Shown: positions 34,504 through 41,785 of the stretch, in pieces
Layout: each line of letters opens with the position of its first letter
Numbering within the stretch: the first letter of the stretch is position 1
Source: Burkholderia seminalis DSM 23518
Lineage (GTDB): Bacteria; Pseudomonadota; Gammaproteobacteria; Burkholderiales; Burkholderiaceae
Direction: 5' to 3'
Length of the DNA stretch: 64,000 bases
Assembly (NCBI RefSeq): GCF_902832885.1
Contig: NZ_CADFDK010000008.1
Span: forward strand, 227,338 to 291,337
The notes under the pieces: generated by a model
Seen by the model: only the letters and a program-made list of their open reading frames with translations
Databases searched by the model: none
Told to the model about the DNA's origin: nothing
Program-made: the position numbers and the translations under genes

Positions 34504-35274
34504 TCAGGCGCCGCGTTCGCCGGACGGCAGTGGCGATGGCCGTGACGGCGTACGCATCGCGTCGACCACCGCACGCATGCGCCGCCAGTGCGAGCCTTCC
34601 CAGAACACGCGCCGGCACACGTCGCACGCGGCGAAGCGCCGGTGCCGCTGCCGGACCCCGTCCGGCACGCGCGGCGCGGCGGCGGCCGCGTCGAGCGGGT
34701 GCAGCGGCGCATTGCAGCGCAGGCACAGCCGGAACGGCCGCATGTGCGGCGCGAGATCGAGCCGCTCGAACAGCTCGCGCAACTGGTCGGCCGGCTGCAG
34801 CGCATGCAGGTAGCAGCCGCGCACGACCGCGCGCCGCTTGAGCAGCTCGCGGTCTCGCGTCAGCACGATCCGGCCCTCCCGCTCGGCCAGCGCCGCGAGT
34901 TCGTCGTCGCGGTAGTGGTTGTCGTAGCAGGTGTCGAAGCCGGCGAGGCACAGCAACTGAGCGAGGCCGCCGAGATGCGCGTCGGCGACGAAGCGCCACG
35001 GCACCGGCGGCGGCGCGGTGGCCCCGTTCGCCGCCGGCCGGGCGCGTTCCGGAAAGGCTTCGACGCGGTCGCCGTCGCAAAGCGGCCGGTCGAGCGCGGC
35101 GGGCAGATCGTTCACGCAAAGCCGGCCGATTTCGGTATGCGGGATACCGAGCGCCTCGATCGCATGCTTCACCGTCGCGTCGCGCGCACAGGCGCGCCCG
35201 AACGCGCGGTCGCGCCGCGCGCGCGGGAGAAACGCGTTCAGTTCGCCATGGAAGCGGAAGGTCGCGATCGCCAT
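34504..35274 (-). CDS. Mut7-C RNase-domain protein with N-terminal ubiquitin-like domain
   Basis: Protein of 256 residues with two recognisable parts. Residues 1-80 form a MoaD/ThiS-like beta-grasp domain (FRFHGELNAFLP, RDATVKHAIEALGIPHTEIG). Residues ~93-250 match the Mut7-C domain, a PIN-type nuclease fold: RFVADAHLGGLAQLL, GFDTCYDNHYRDDELAAL, IVLTRDRELLKR carry the acidic residues. A C-terminal zinc ribbon has CLRCN and CDVCRR. In metazoa Mut-7 is a 3'-5' exonuclease; the bacterial function is unknown. ATG 35274. Divergent from the dehydrogenase gene with 96 bases between. Confidence 0.88.
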   Translation of the reverse strand: MAIATFRFHGELNAFLPRARRDRAFGRACARDATVKHAIEALGIPHTEIGRLCVNDLPAALDRPLCDGDRVEAFPERARPAANGATAPPPVPWRFVADAHLGGLAQLLCLAGFDTCYDNHYRDDELAALAEREGRIVLTRDRELLKRRAVVRGCYLHALQPADQLRELFERLDLAPHMRPFRLCLRCNAPLHPLDAAAAAPRVPDGVRQRHRRFAACDVCRRVFWEGSHWRRMRAVVDAMRTPSRPSPLPSGERGA

Positions 35275-35370
35275 CCGTGCAGTATCGCACCGCGCCCGGC
35301 CGGCGGCAGGCGCTGCAGACGGCCGGCATCTGTGTTTAACTCGCGGCTTCACGGAGCGAAGGAGCGGGCA

Positions 35371-36240
35371 ATGGATCTCGGGTTTATCGGGCTGGGCGAA
35401 ATGGGGCAGGCGATCGCGACGAACCTGCTGAAGGCGGGCCACACGGTGCGGGTCTGGAACCGGTCGCGCGAGCGCGCCGAGCCGCTCGCGGCGTTCGGCG
35501 CGCAGATCGTCGACACCCCGGCCGATGCGTTTCGCGGCGACGCGGTGTTCTCGATGCTCGGCGACGATGCCGCCGCGCGCGCGGTGTTCGACGACGCGCT
35601 GCTCGCGCAGGCGCCGCGCGGGCTGATCCACGTCAACATGGCGACGGTGTCGGTCGCGCTCGCCGAATCGCTCGCGCACGCGCACGCGTCGCGCGGTATC
35701 GACTACGTCGCCGCGCCGGTGATGGGGCGGCCCGACGTGGCCGCCGCCGCACGCCTGACGATCATGGCCGGCGGCCCGGCCGAGGCGATCGACCGCGTGC
35801 AGCCGCTGTTCGACGCGATCGGCCAGAAGACCTGGCGGTTCGGCTCGCTGCCGCAGCACGCGAACGTCGCGAAGATCGCCGCGAACTTCACGCTCGCGTC
35901 GGCGATCGAGACGCTCGGCGAGGCGTCGGCGCTGCTGGGCGCGCACGGCGTCGCGATGCGCGACTTCCTCGACGTGATCACCAACAGCGTGTTTCCGGGG
36001 CCGGTCTACGAGGGCTACGGCTCGATGATCGCGGAGCGGCGCTACGAGCCCGCGCGCTTCAAGGCGCGCCTCGGGCTGAAGGATGTCCGCCTCGCGCTGG
36101 AAGCCGGCGACGCGACGTCGGTGCCGCTGCCGGTGGCGAGCGTCGTGCGCGACAGCCTGCTCGACGCGCTCGCGCATGGCGGCGGCGACCAGGATTTCGC
36201 GGTGCTCGGCGAGGTCGCGCTGCGCCGCGCCGGCCGCTGA
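35371..36240 (+). CDS. NAD(P)-dependent beta-hydroxyacid dehydrogenase (3-hydroxyisobutyrate dehydrogenase family)
   Basis: Oxidoreductase of 289 residues with an N-terminal Rossmann domain (MDLGFIGLGEMGQAIATNLL) and a helical C-terminal domain. The substrate-binding motif is VAAPVMGRPDVAAAARLTIMAGG, where Ser is often found in place of Arg/Pro in hydroxyisobutyrate dehydrogenase itself. The catalytic Lys is in HANVAKIAANF. The arginine after the NAD-binding fold (NRSRERAEPL) suggests NADP(H) preference, as in glyoxylate/succinic semialdehyde reductases. AAGGAG precedes ATG 35371. Substrate not assigned. Confidence 0.88.
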   Translation: MDLGFIGLGEMGQAIATNLLKAGHTVRVWNRSRERAEPLAAFGAQIVDTPADAFRGDAVFSMLGDDAAARAVFDDALLAQAPRGLIHVNMATVSVALAESLAHAHASRGIDYVAAPVMGRPDVAAAARLTIMAGGPAEAIDRVQPLFDAIGQKTWRFGSLPQHANVAKIAANFTLASAIETLGEASALLGAHGVAMRDFLDVITNSVFPGPVYEGYGSMIAERRYEPARFKARLGLKDVRLALEAGDATSVPLPVASVVRDSLLDALAHGGGDQDFAVLGEVALRRAGR

Positions 36241-36316
36241 CGCGCGACACAAGCGCCATGCTCGCGGCATAATCGGCATTTCGTTTTCCCTGCATTCCCT
36301 ACATTCAGAGGCGGTC

Positions 36317-36955
36317 ATGAACCTGCATACGTGGTGGCTTTTCGTGGCGACGGTGTTCGTCGTATCGGCGATCCCGGGCCCGAACATGCTGCTCGTGATG
36401 ACGCACGGCGCGCGCCACGGGCTGCGCCGCTCGGCGTCGACGATGGCCGGTTGCCTGAGCGCGCTGGTGCTGATGCTGTCGGTGTCGGCGGCGGGCCTCG
36501 GCGCGGTGCTCGAGGCGTGGCCGGCGATGTTCAACACGCTGCGCTTCGCGGGTGCGGCTTACCTGATCTACCTCGGCGTGAAGGCATGGCGCGCGCGTGC
36601 CGACGATGTCCCGGCGGCCGGCGCCGAGCCGGCGGCGGGCCAGACGGCGGCCGCATCGCGCGGGACGCTGTTCCGCAACGGTTTCCTGGTCGCGGGCAGC
36701 AACCCGAAGGCGATCCTGTTCGCGGCCGCCTTGCTGCCGCAGTTCATCAACGCGGCCGAGCCGACGCTGCCGCAATTCGGCATCCTCGTCGTCACGTTCG
36801 CGGTGATCGAGGTGAGCTGGTATCTCGTCTACGCGTCGTTCGGCACGCGCATCGGCACGACGCTGAAGAGCCAGAGCGTCGCGAAGGTGTTCAACCGGCT
36901 GACGGGCGGGCTGTTCGTCGGCTTCGGCGCGATGATGGCGCTCGTGCGTCACTGA
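36317..36955 (+). CDS. LysE/RhtB family amino-acid exporter
   Basis: Inner-membrane exporter of 212 residues with six hydrophobic segments. The family signature is at the N-terminus (VSAIPGPNMLLVMTHGARHG), and FLVAGSNPKAILFAAALLPQF is conserved mid-protein. Substrates in this family are amino acids such as homoserine, threonine or leucine. The start ATG 36317 lies 76 bases after the dehydrogenase gene, so co-transcription is possible but no functional link is evident. A bidirectional terminator follows. Confidence 0.9.
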   Translation: MNLHTWWLFVATVFVVSAIPGPNMLLVMTHGARHGLRRSASTMAGCLSALVLMLSVSAAGLGAVLEAWPAMFNTLRFAGAAYLIYLGVKAWRARADDVPAAGAEPAAGQTAAASRGTLFRNGFLVAGSNPKAILFAAALLPQFINAAEPTLPQFGILVVTFAVIEVSWYLVYASFGTRIGTTLKSQSVAKVFNRLTGGLFVGFGAMMALVRH

Positions 36956-36980
36956 TTTCGACCCGACCTGATTCCGGCGC

Positions 36981-37026
36981 GCCGAACGCCCCGTCCCTTG
37001 CATGAGGGCGGGGCGTTCGGCTTTTC
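36981..37026. terminator. Bidirectional terminator between LysE and MFS genes
   Basis: GCCGAACGCCCCG and CGGGGCGTTCGGC pair perfectly (13 bp) across a 15-base loop, followed by TTTTC on the plus strand. Confidence 0.8.
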
Positions 37027-37056
37027 GGGGCCGCTTCAGGCCCGCTGCACCGCCGC

Positions 37057-38340
37057 TCATGCACGCGGGCGAGTCAATGCCGCCGCGCCGGCCCCGCGCC
37101 CGGCCGCGAGACCGAACCCGGCGGCCGTGCCGGCGAACGCGAACCCCACGCCGCACACCGCGTTCCATCCGCCCCAGGCCCAGGCGCTGCCCGCGAGCGC
37201 CGCGCCGAGTGCGCCGCCGACGAAGAACAGGCCGACGAACAGCCCGTTCAGGCGGCCGCGTGCGGCCGGGTCCAGCAGGTTGATCGCGCGGCGGCCGATC
37301 GTCTGGTCGACGATGACGCCCGCGTCCAGCAATGCCGCACCGCTGGCCAGCAGCGCGAGTGCGACGCCGCGATGCGCATGTGTGTCGAAACCGAACCAGC
37401 CGGCCCCGGCGATGCCCAGCACGACGAGCGCCGCGAGCATCGTGCCGTGCGCGATCCGCTGCGCGGCCGGGCCGTGGCCATGGTCGCCGGCGCGGCCGGC
37501 CAGCGGCGTGACGATCGCGCCGCTGGCGCCCGCGAACGCGAACAGCGCGATTCCGTGCAGGTCGAGCGCGAACGGCGGCTGCGCGAGCCGCAGCCCGACG
37601 GCCGTCCAGAATGCGCTGAACGCGGCCATCGCGAGCGCGGCCGACAGCGCATGCCGGCGCAGCACCGGTTCGTCGGCGAGCAGGCGCCCCAGCGACGCGA
37701 GCAGCGTGCGGTAGCCGGCCGTGATCGACGGCGTGCGCGCCGGCAGGCGCAGCGCGAGCACGACGGCGATCGCCGCATTCGCGACCGCGGCCAGCAGGTA
37801 GAACGCGCGCCACCCGGCCGAACCCGCGATCAGGCTCGCGAGCGGCCGCGACAGCAGGATGCCGAGCATCAGCCCGCTCATCACGTTGCCGACCGCGCGG
37901 CCGCGCTGCGCTTCGGGCGCCATCGACGCGGCCATCGGCACGAGCATCTGGATCACGCTCGACGCCGCGCCGGCCGCCAACGTCGCCAGCAGGAACACGG
38001 TGCCCGATTGCGTGAACGCGGGCAGCGCGAGCGCCGCGGCACACGCGGCGAGCGTCGTGACGATCAGGCGGCGGTTCTCGAGCAGGTCGACCAGCGGCAC
38101 GAGCAGCACGAGCCCGGCCGCGTAGCCCAGCTGCGGCAGCATCGCGACGAGGCCGGCGAGGCCGGGCGGCAGGTGCAGGTCGGCGCTGATCGGGCCCGTC
38201 AGCGGTTGCGCGGCGAACAGGTCCATCACGATCACGCCGACCGTCGCGGCGAAGAACAGCGTCATCCCGGTGCTCAGCGCGGGCGGCGCGGCGACAGACG
38301 GGGGAACGGAGGCGGGACAACGGTGGGCAGGGCAGTTCAT
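37057..38340 (-). CDS. MFS transporter (YgaY/Sugar-efflux-like subfamily)
   Basis: Major facilitator of 427 residues with twelve predicted helices. Motifs: VIVMDLFAAQPLTGPISADL in helix 1, GYAAGLVLLVPLVDLLENRR (motif A region), and GNVMSGLMLGILLSRPLASL in helix 5. The pattern resembles the DHA1-type efflux carriers (YgaY group). Divergently transcribed from a LysR regulator 97 bases away, the usual arrangement for a regulator controlling an efflux pump. Substrate unknown. The first ~24 residues are a Pro/Ala-rich tail before helix 1, so a shorter start is possible. Confidence 0.87.
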   Translation of the reverse strand: MNCPAHRCPASVPPSVAAPPALSTGMTLFFAATVGVIVMDLFAAQPLTGPISADLHLPPGLAGLVAMLPQLGYAAGLVLLVPLVDLLENRRLIVTTLAACAAALALPAFTQSGTVFLLATLAAGAASSVIQMLVPMAASMAPEAQRGRAVGNVMSGLMLGILLSRPLASLIAGSAGWRAFYLLAAVANAAIAVVLALRLPARTPSITAGYRTLLASLGRLLADEPVLRRHALSAALAMAAFSAFWTAVGLRLAQPPFALDLHGIALFAFAGASGAIVTPLAGRAGDHGHGPAAQRIAHGTMLAALVVLGIAGAGWFGFDTHAHRGVALALLASGAALLDAGVIVDQTIGRRAINLLDPAARGRLNGLFVGLFFVGGALGAALAGSAWAWGGWNAVCGVGFAFAGTAAGFGLAAGRGAGAAALTRPRA

Positions 38341-38437
38341 CGGAAGCCTGGGAGAGGGAGCGAAGGAATCCCCATCGTAGGTGCCCGATGTTTATGCGAC
38401 AATTGAAATATGTCTAACATGATTATGCGAGTTTGTT
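38341..38437. promoter_or_regulatory. Divergent promoter/operator region, MFS-LysR pair
   Basis: The 97-base spacer becomes strongly A/T-rich at 38385-38430. ATGT-CTA-ACAT (38410-38420) is an inverted repeat of the T-N11-A type that LysR regulators bind, and a wider ATGTT...AACAT pair brackets the A/T-rich part. I infer binding by the adjacent LysR protein. Confidence 0.5.
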
Positions 38438-39367
38438 TTGAATACGCGTGATCTCCTGGCGTTCGTGGCGGTGGTCGACAGCGGGTCGATGGTCGCCGCG
38501 GCCGCGAAGCTCCACCTGACGCAGCCGGGCCTGACGCGGCGTGTGCAGAACCTCGAAACGCTGCTCGGCGTGCCGCTGCTCGAGCGGCAAAGCAAGCCGC
38601 TGAAGCCGACCGCCACCGGGCGCGACGTCTACGCGCTCGCGCGCAACGTGCTGGGTGCGGTCGACGAACTGATGGCGGCGGGCGCGCCGGACAGCGAGCC
38701 GTCCGGCGAGCTGCGCATCGGCGTGCCGCCGTTCCTGTCCGAGCTCGCGCTCGAGCGGCCGATCGATCGGCTGCGCGACGCGTTCCCGCGCCTCACGCTG
38801 CGCGTGACGGCCGGCTGGTCGCCGGCGCTGATGCAGGGCATCGAGCGCGGTGCGCTCGACGTCGCGGCCGTGATGGTGCCGGCCAGTACGGTGCTGCCCG
38901 ACGCGTTCGCCGCGACGCTGCTCGCGACGCAGCCGACGGTGCTCGTTGCCGCGCGCGACTTTCCGCTGCCGGACGGTCCGCTGTCGCTCGACACGCTGTC
39001 GGGTTTTCCGTGGGTGCTGAGCCAGGACGGCTGCGGGATGCGCTCGGCGCTGAGCCGCGCGCTCGGCGCGGCCGGGCTGCCGTTCGACGTCGCGGTCGAG
39101 GCGTTCGGCTCGGAGCTGCAGCTCTCACTCGTCGCGCGCGGCGCCGGGATCGGCATCGCCGCGCCGAATGCGCTGGCACGCAGTGCGCATCGCGACGCAT
39201 TGAGGGTGGTGGAAACGGCGGGGCTGGAAACGCGGATCAACGTGTGGATCGTGCAGGGCACGCTGCCGGGCCGGCTGGTGCGGCCTGTCGCGCTGCTGCG
39301 CGACGCGCTGGGCGAGGTGCTCGACCGCGAGAACGGGGGAGGGTCAGATGCGGCAATGGCGAACTAG
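38438..39367 (+). CDS. LysR family transcriptional regulator
   Basis: Regulator of 309 residues. The N-terminal winged helix-turn-helix is typical (LLAFVAVVDSGSMVAAAAKLHLTQPGLTRRVQNLE), followed by the two-lobed effector-binding domain (ELRIGVPPFLSELALERPID). The start is TTG 38438; neighbouring ATGs are out of frame. It is divergent from the MFS gene and probably regulates it. An A/T-rich intergenic region and a candidate small RNA follow it. Confidence 0.92.
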   Translation: MNTRDLLAFVAVVDSGSMVAAAAKLHLTQPGLTRRVQNLETLLGVPLLERQSKPLKPTATGRDVYALARNVLGAVDELMAAGAPDSEPSGELRIGVPPFLSELALERPIDRLRDAFPRLTLRVTAGWSPALMQGIERGALDVAAVMVPASTVLPDAFAATLLATQPTVLVAARDFPLPDGPLSLDTLSGFPWVLSQDGCGMRSALSRALGAAGLPFDVAVEAFGSELQLSLVARGAGIGIAAPNALARSAHRDALRVVETAGLETRINVWIVQGTLPGRLVRPVALLRDALGEVLDRENGGGSDAAMAN

Positions 39368-39410
39368 AGGCAGCGTTCGAGGGAAAATCCTTATTTTCTC
39401 TACGGAAATG

Positions 39411-39439
39411 TTGCAATGCGGAAATCGATTCGATATAGT
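39411..39439 (+). promoter_or_regulatory. Promoter of a candidate small RNA
   Basis: TTGCAA (39411-39416) and TATAGT (39434-39439) are separated by exactly 17 bases. The only thing downstream before a terminator is ~60 bases of non-coding sequence, as OmpW is transcribed towards it from the other side. Confidence 0.7.
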
Positions 39440-39445
39440 GACACC

Positions 39446-39505
39446 TGTCTCCTCCATGTCTCCTCTGATATGGATTCAGCCCGCCGGTTAGGCGGGCTTT
39501 TTTTT
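39446..39505 (+). ncRNA. Candidate ~60-nt small RNA with repeated anti-Shine-Dalgarno motif
   Basis: Predicted start ~7 bases after the -10 box, end at a rho-independent terminator (AGCCCGCC-GGTTA-GGCGGGCT, 39478-39498, then eight T's). The 9-base motif TGTCTCCTC occurs twice, at 39446-39454 and 39457-39465. The second copy lies in the loop of a short hairpin (TCCAT 39453-39457 with ATGGA 39470-39474). CTCCTC is complementary to strong ribosome-binding sites, the usual seed of Hfq-dependent small RNAs that block translation. I do not know whether it corresponds to a small RNA already catalogued in Burkholderia. No open frame with a start fits inside it. Confidence 0.6.
39478..39505 (+). terminator. 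Terminator of the candidate small RNA
   Basis: AGCCCGCC and GGCGGGCT form an 8-bp stem with GGTTA loop, followed by a T run to 39505. It also terminates read-through from the LysR gene. Confidence 0.88.
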
Positions 39506-39551
39506 GCCTGCGATTTTGCCGCGGCGATCCATTCGTCGGCGCGCGCCGGCG

Positions 39552-40388
39552 TCAGAACTTGTACGTCATCCCGACGTAGCTGATGATCGGGTCCGCCTTC
39601 AGGTCCGATTTCGATTCCGCGAGCACCGAACCGTCGGCCGCCTTGATCGTCACCGTCGACGTCGTCTTCAGCGGGATGTACGTCACCGATGCGATCAGCC
39701 CGAAGTGCTCCGTCATGTTGTACTGCAGGCCCGCGTTGAACACCGGCTGCCATGACGACGACGCCTTCGCTTCCACCGATGTCGTCCCCGGCTTGCCCGC
39801 GCCCGCCGCGAGGATCGCGCCGAGGTTGTCCTGCGTCTGCTTGATGAAGTTCGTGTTGAGCTGCAGGTCGCTGAACCAGTTGTACGACACGCCGAGGCCG
39901 AGGAACGGCCGGAACTTCGCGGTCGCCTGCCCGAAGTAGTACTGCAGGATCACCGCCGGGCTCCACTGCCGCACGCTCTTCACGATCGGGTTGACCGACG
40001 CCAGCCCGATGTTCTGCGTGCCGAGCGCGCCGGCAGGTCCCGGCGGCTTGATCGTGCCCTGGCCCGACACCTTGAACACCGGCGGCACGCCCGCCACCGA
40101 CGTGACCGCGATGTGGTCGGTCAGGAAGTGGCTGACCGTCAGGCCGACGGTGTCGGCGCCGCTCGTGTGCAGCCCCGTGCCCGCCGACGTGAACGACGGC
40201 GGCAGCCGCAACGGCGTGTTGATCGGCGTCGGCGCGACGTTGGTCGTCATCGGCGTGCTGCTCTGCTGCGGCATGATGTGGAACCAGCCCAGCGTGACGA
40301 CGTTGCTGCCGGCGCTCTGCGCGTGCGCCGCGAGCGGCGCCAGCACGGCGGCGCCGGCCGCCGCGCGGAGAAGGGTTGTCTTCATCAC
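39552..40388 (-). CDS. OmpW family outer-membrane protein
   Basis: Outer-membrane beta-barrel of 278 residues. A signal peptide ends at HAQ (~residue 24). The mature part shows OmpW signatures: VGLTVSHFLTDHIAVTSVAGVPP, FGQATAKFRPFLGLGVSYNWF, and the C-terminal strand ending in Phe (YVGMTYKF) needed for BAM insertion. OmpW proteins form narrow hydrophobic channels; their substrates are poorly known. It is larger than E. coli OmpW (212 residues), with an insertion of ~40 residues after the signal peptide and a longer extracellular loop near residue 175-205. It lies 15 bases downstream of a DUF2957-type lipoprotein gene, probably in one transcript. Confidence 0.9.
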   Translation of the reverse strand: MMKTTLLRAAAGAAVLAPLAAHAQSAGSNVVTLGWFHIMPQQSSTPMTTNVAPTPINTPLRLPPSFTSAGTGLHTSGADTVGLTVSHFLTDHIAVTSVAGVPPVFKVSGQGTIKPPGPAGALGTQNIGLASVNPIVKSVRQWSPAVILQYYFGQATAKFRPFLGLGVSYNWFSDLQLNTNFIKQTQDNLGAILAAGAGKPGTTSVEAKASSSWQPVFNAGLQYNMTEHFGLIASVTYIPLKTTSTVTIKAADGSVLAESKSDLKADPIISYVGMTYKF

Positions 40389-40403
40389 GGCTTTTCCCTC
40401 CGC

Positions 40404-41645
40404 TTACTGGACGAATGCGCCGATCGTGAAATACGGCGTCGATCCCGCGTTGTCGAGGAAACCGAACACGCCACCCGAGAAGATGAACTTGCCGGTCGGC
40501 GACGTGCTGCTTGCGCCCGTGTGGGTCGTCGTGACCGTGCCCGGCACCTTCTGCGTGTAGTCGAGGTCGAGCACGCGCGTGAGCGACGCCTGGGACGGCT
40601 GGAACGGATCGAGCAGCGTCGCCTGGGTGTTGATCAGCGCGGTGGTCCGGTAGTTGAACTCGCTGTCGACGCCGATGTACTCGCCGTTCTGCGAACCGGC
40701 CGCGATCGCCGTCTGCGGCGCGAGGATCGAGATGCTCGATTCGTCGTCCGCGGTGAGGCCCGGCACGCCGTTGCTGTCCGGCGTCGGGTTCGGGTTCGCG
40801 ACGCCCGTGCGCACGAGGATCGGCACGAGCTGGTTGCGCAGCTTGCCGACGATCATGAAGCCCTTGCCCTGCGGCGTGGCCGACAGCGTCGGCTTCAGCT
40901 GGCTCTGGTAGTTGTTCGACTGGAACGCGCCGCTGCCGTCGGCGGACAGCGCGAAGTTCGAGCCCTGCTGCGTGCACGCGCCGCCGGCGAACTGGCCGGT
41001 CGAGTCGCACTTGGTCCACGAGCCGTCCGCGTTGATCGTCACCTTCGCGTCGATCGACGCCGGCGCGAACTTCTGCGACGGCACTTCGCCGAAGCCGGTG
41101 TGGCTGTACGTGCCGGCGACCTTCGTGATGTCGGTCTCGATCGACGAGAAGCCGATGAACGGGTAGTACGGGAATTTCGTGTCGGGCACCGCGGCCTGGC
41201 CGAGCACGCCGTCGAACTGGATTTCCTTGCCGGGGATCGTGCCGCCCGCGACGCCGAAGCCGACGAAGATCCGCGCCGGGCGCGATGCGTCGAGGCTCGC
41301 GCCGTTCAGCCGGAACGCGCACTGGTTCAGCTTGTTGGTCGGCAGCAGCGTTTCCTGCGTGAGCGTGCCGCTGTCGACGGTGCCCGCGCGGGTCGGCGTG
41401 ACCGTGCCGGTCGTGCGCGGCACGGCCGATTCGACGTACGTCACCTGCCAGGTCATCTTGGTCGTGTCGAGCTGGACCTTCGCGAGTTCGCCGCTGCCCG
41501 CGCCGCCCGTGAACACGGTGCTGTAGTCGAGCGTGGCGGGACAGAGCCGGTCTTCGACGAGCGGCGGCGGGTTGTCGCTGCCGCCGCCGCAGGCGGAAAG
41601 AAGGGGGGCGGCAAGGGCCGCCGCCAGAATGAGGTTGCGCTTCAT
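40404..41645 (-). CDS. Lipoprotein, DUF2957-type (second of a tandem pair)
   Basis: Protein of 413 residues of unknown function; family assignment to DUF2957 is from memory. Signal peptide with lipobox LSAC then GGGSDNPPP. The body is Gly/Thr/Ser-rich and beta-prone. It aligns with the upstream neighbour along its length: LCPA, GGAGSGE, TGTVTPTRAGT, CAF, FVGFGVAGG(T)IPG, FYPFIGF / YYPFIGF, LVPILVRTG, DDESSISIL and the end motif STPYFTIGAF. Both were therefore made by tandem duplication. Two cysteine pairs are possible disulfides. Position next to an OmpW-like porin suggests an envelope role. Confidence 0.75.
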   Translation of the reverse strand: MKRNLILAAALAAPLLSACGGGSDNPPPLVEDRLCPATLDYSTVFTGGAGSGELAKVQLDTTKMTWQVTYVESAVPRTTGTVTPTRAGTVDSGTLTQETLLPTNKLNQCAFRLNGASLDASRPARIFVGFGVAGGTIPGKEIQFDGVLGQAAVPDTKFPYYPFIGFSSIETDITKVAGTYSHTGFGEVPSQKFAPASIDAKVTINADGSWTKCDSTGQFAGGACTQQGSNFALSADGSGAFQSNNYQSQLKPTLSATPQGKGFMIVGKLRNQLVPILVRTGVANPNPTPDSNGVPGLTADDESSISILAPQTAIAAGSQNGEYIGVDSEFNYRTTALINTQATLLDPFQPSQASLTRVLDLDYTQKVPGTVTTTHTGASSTSPTGKFIFSGGVFGFLDNAGSTPYFTIGAFVQ

Positions 41646-41785
41646 GTTGCTCCTCCAGATTTGTCTTGTACGGCGGCCAGCTCCCTGTCGGCCGCTTCTG
41701 TTCGTCGTGCTCGTCCTGCTCGCGCCGTGCCGCGCGCGTCGTGCGTTACGCGACGGCGGACGGGCCGCCGCCGCGTCCCCGTTCG

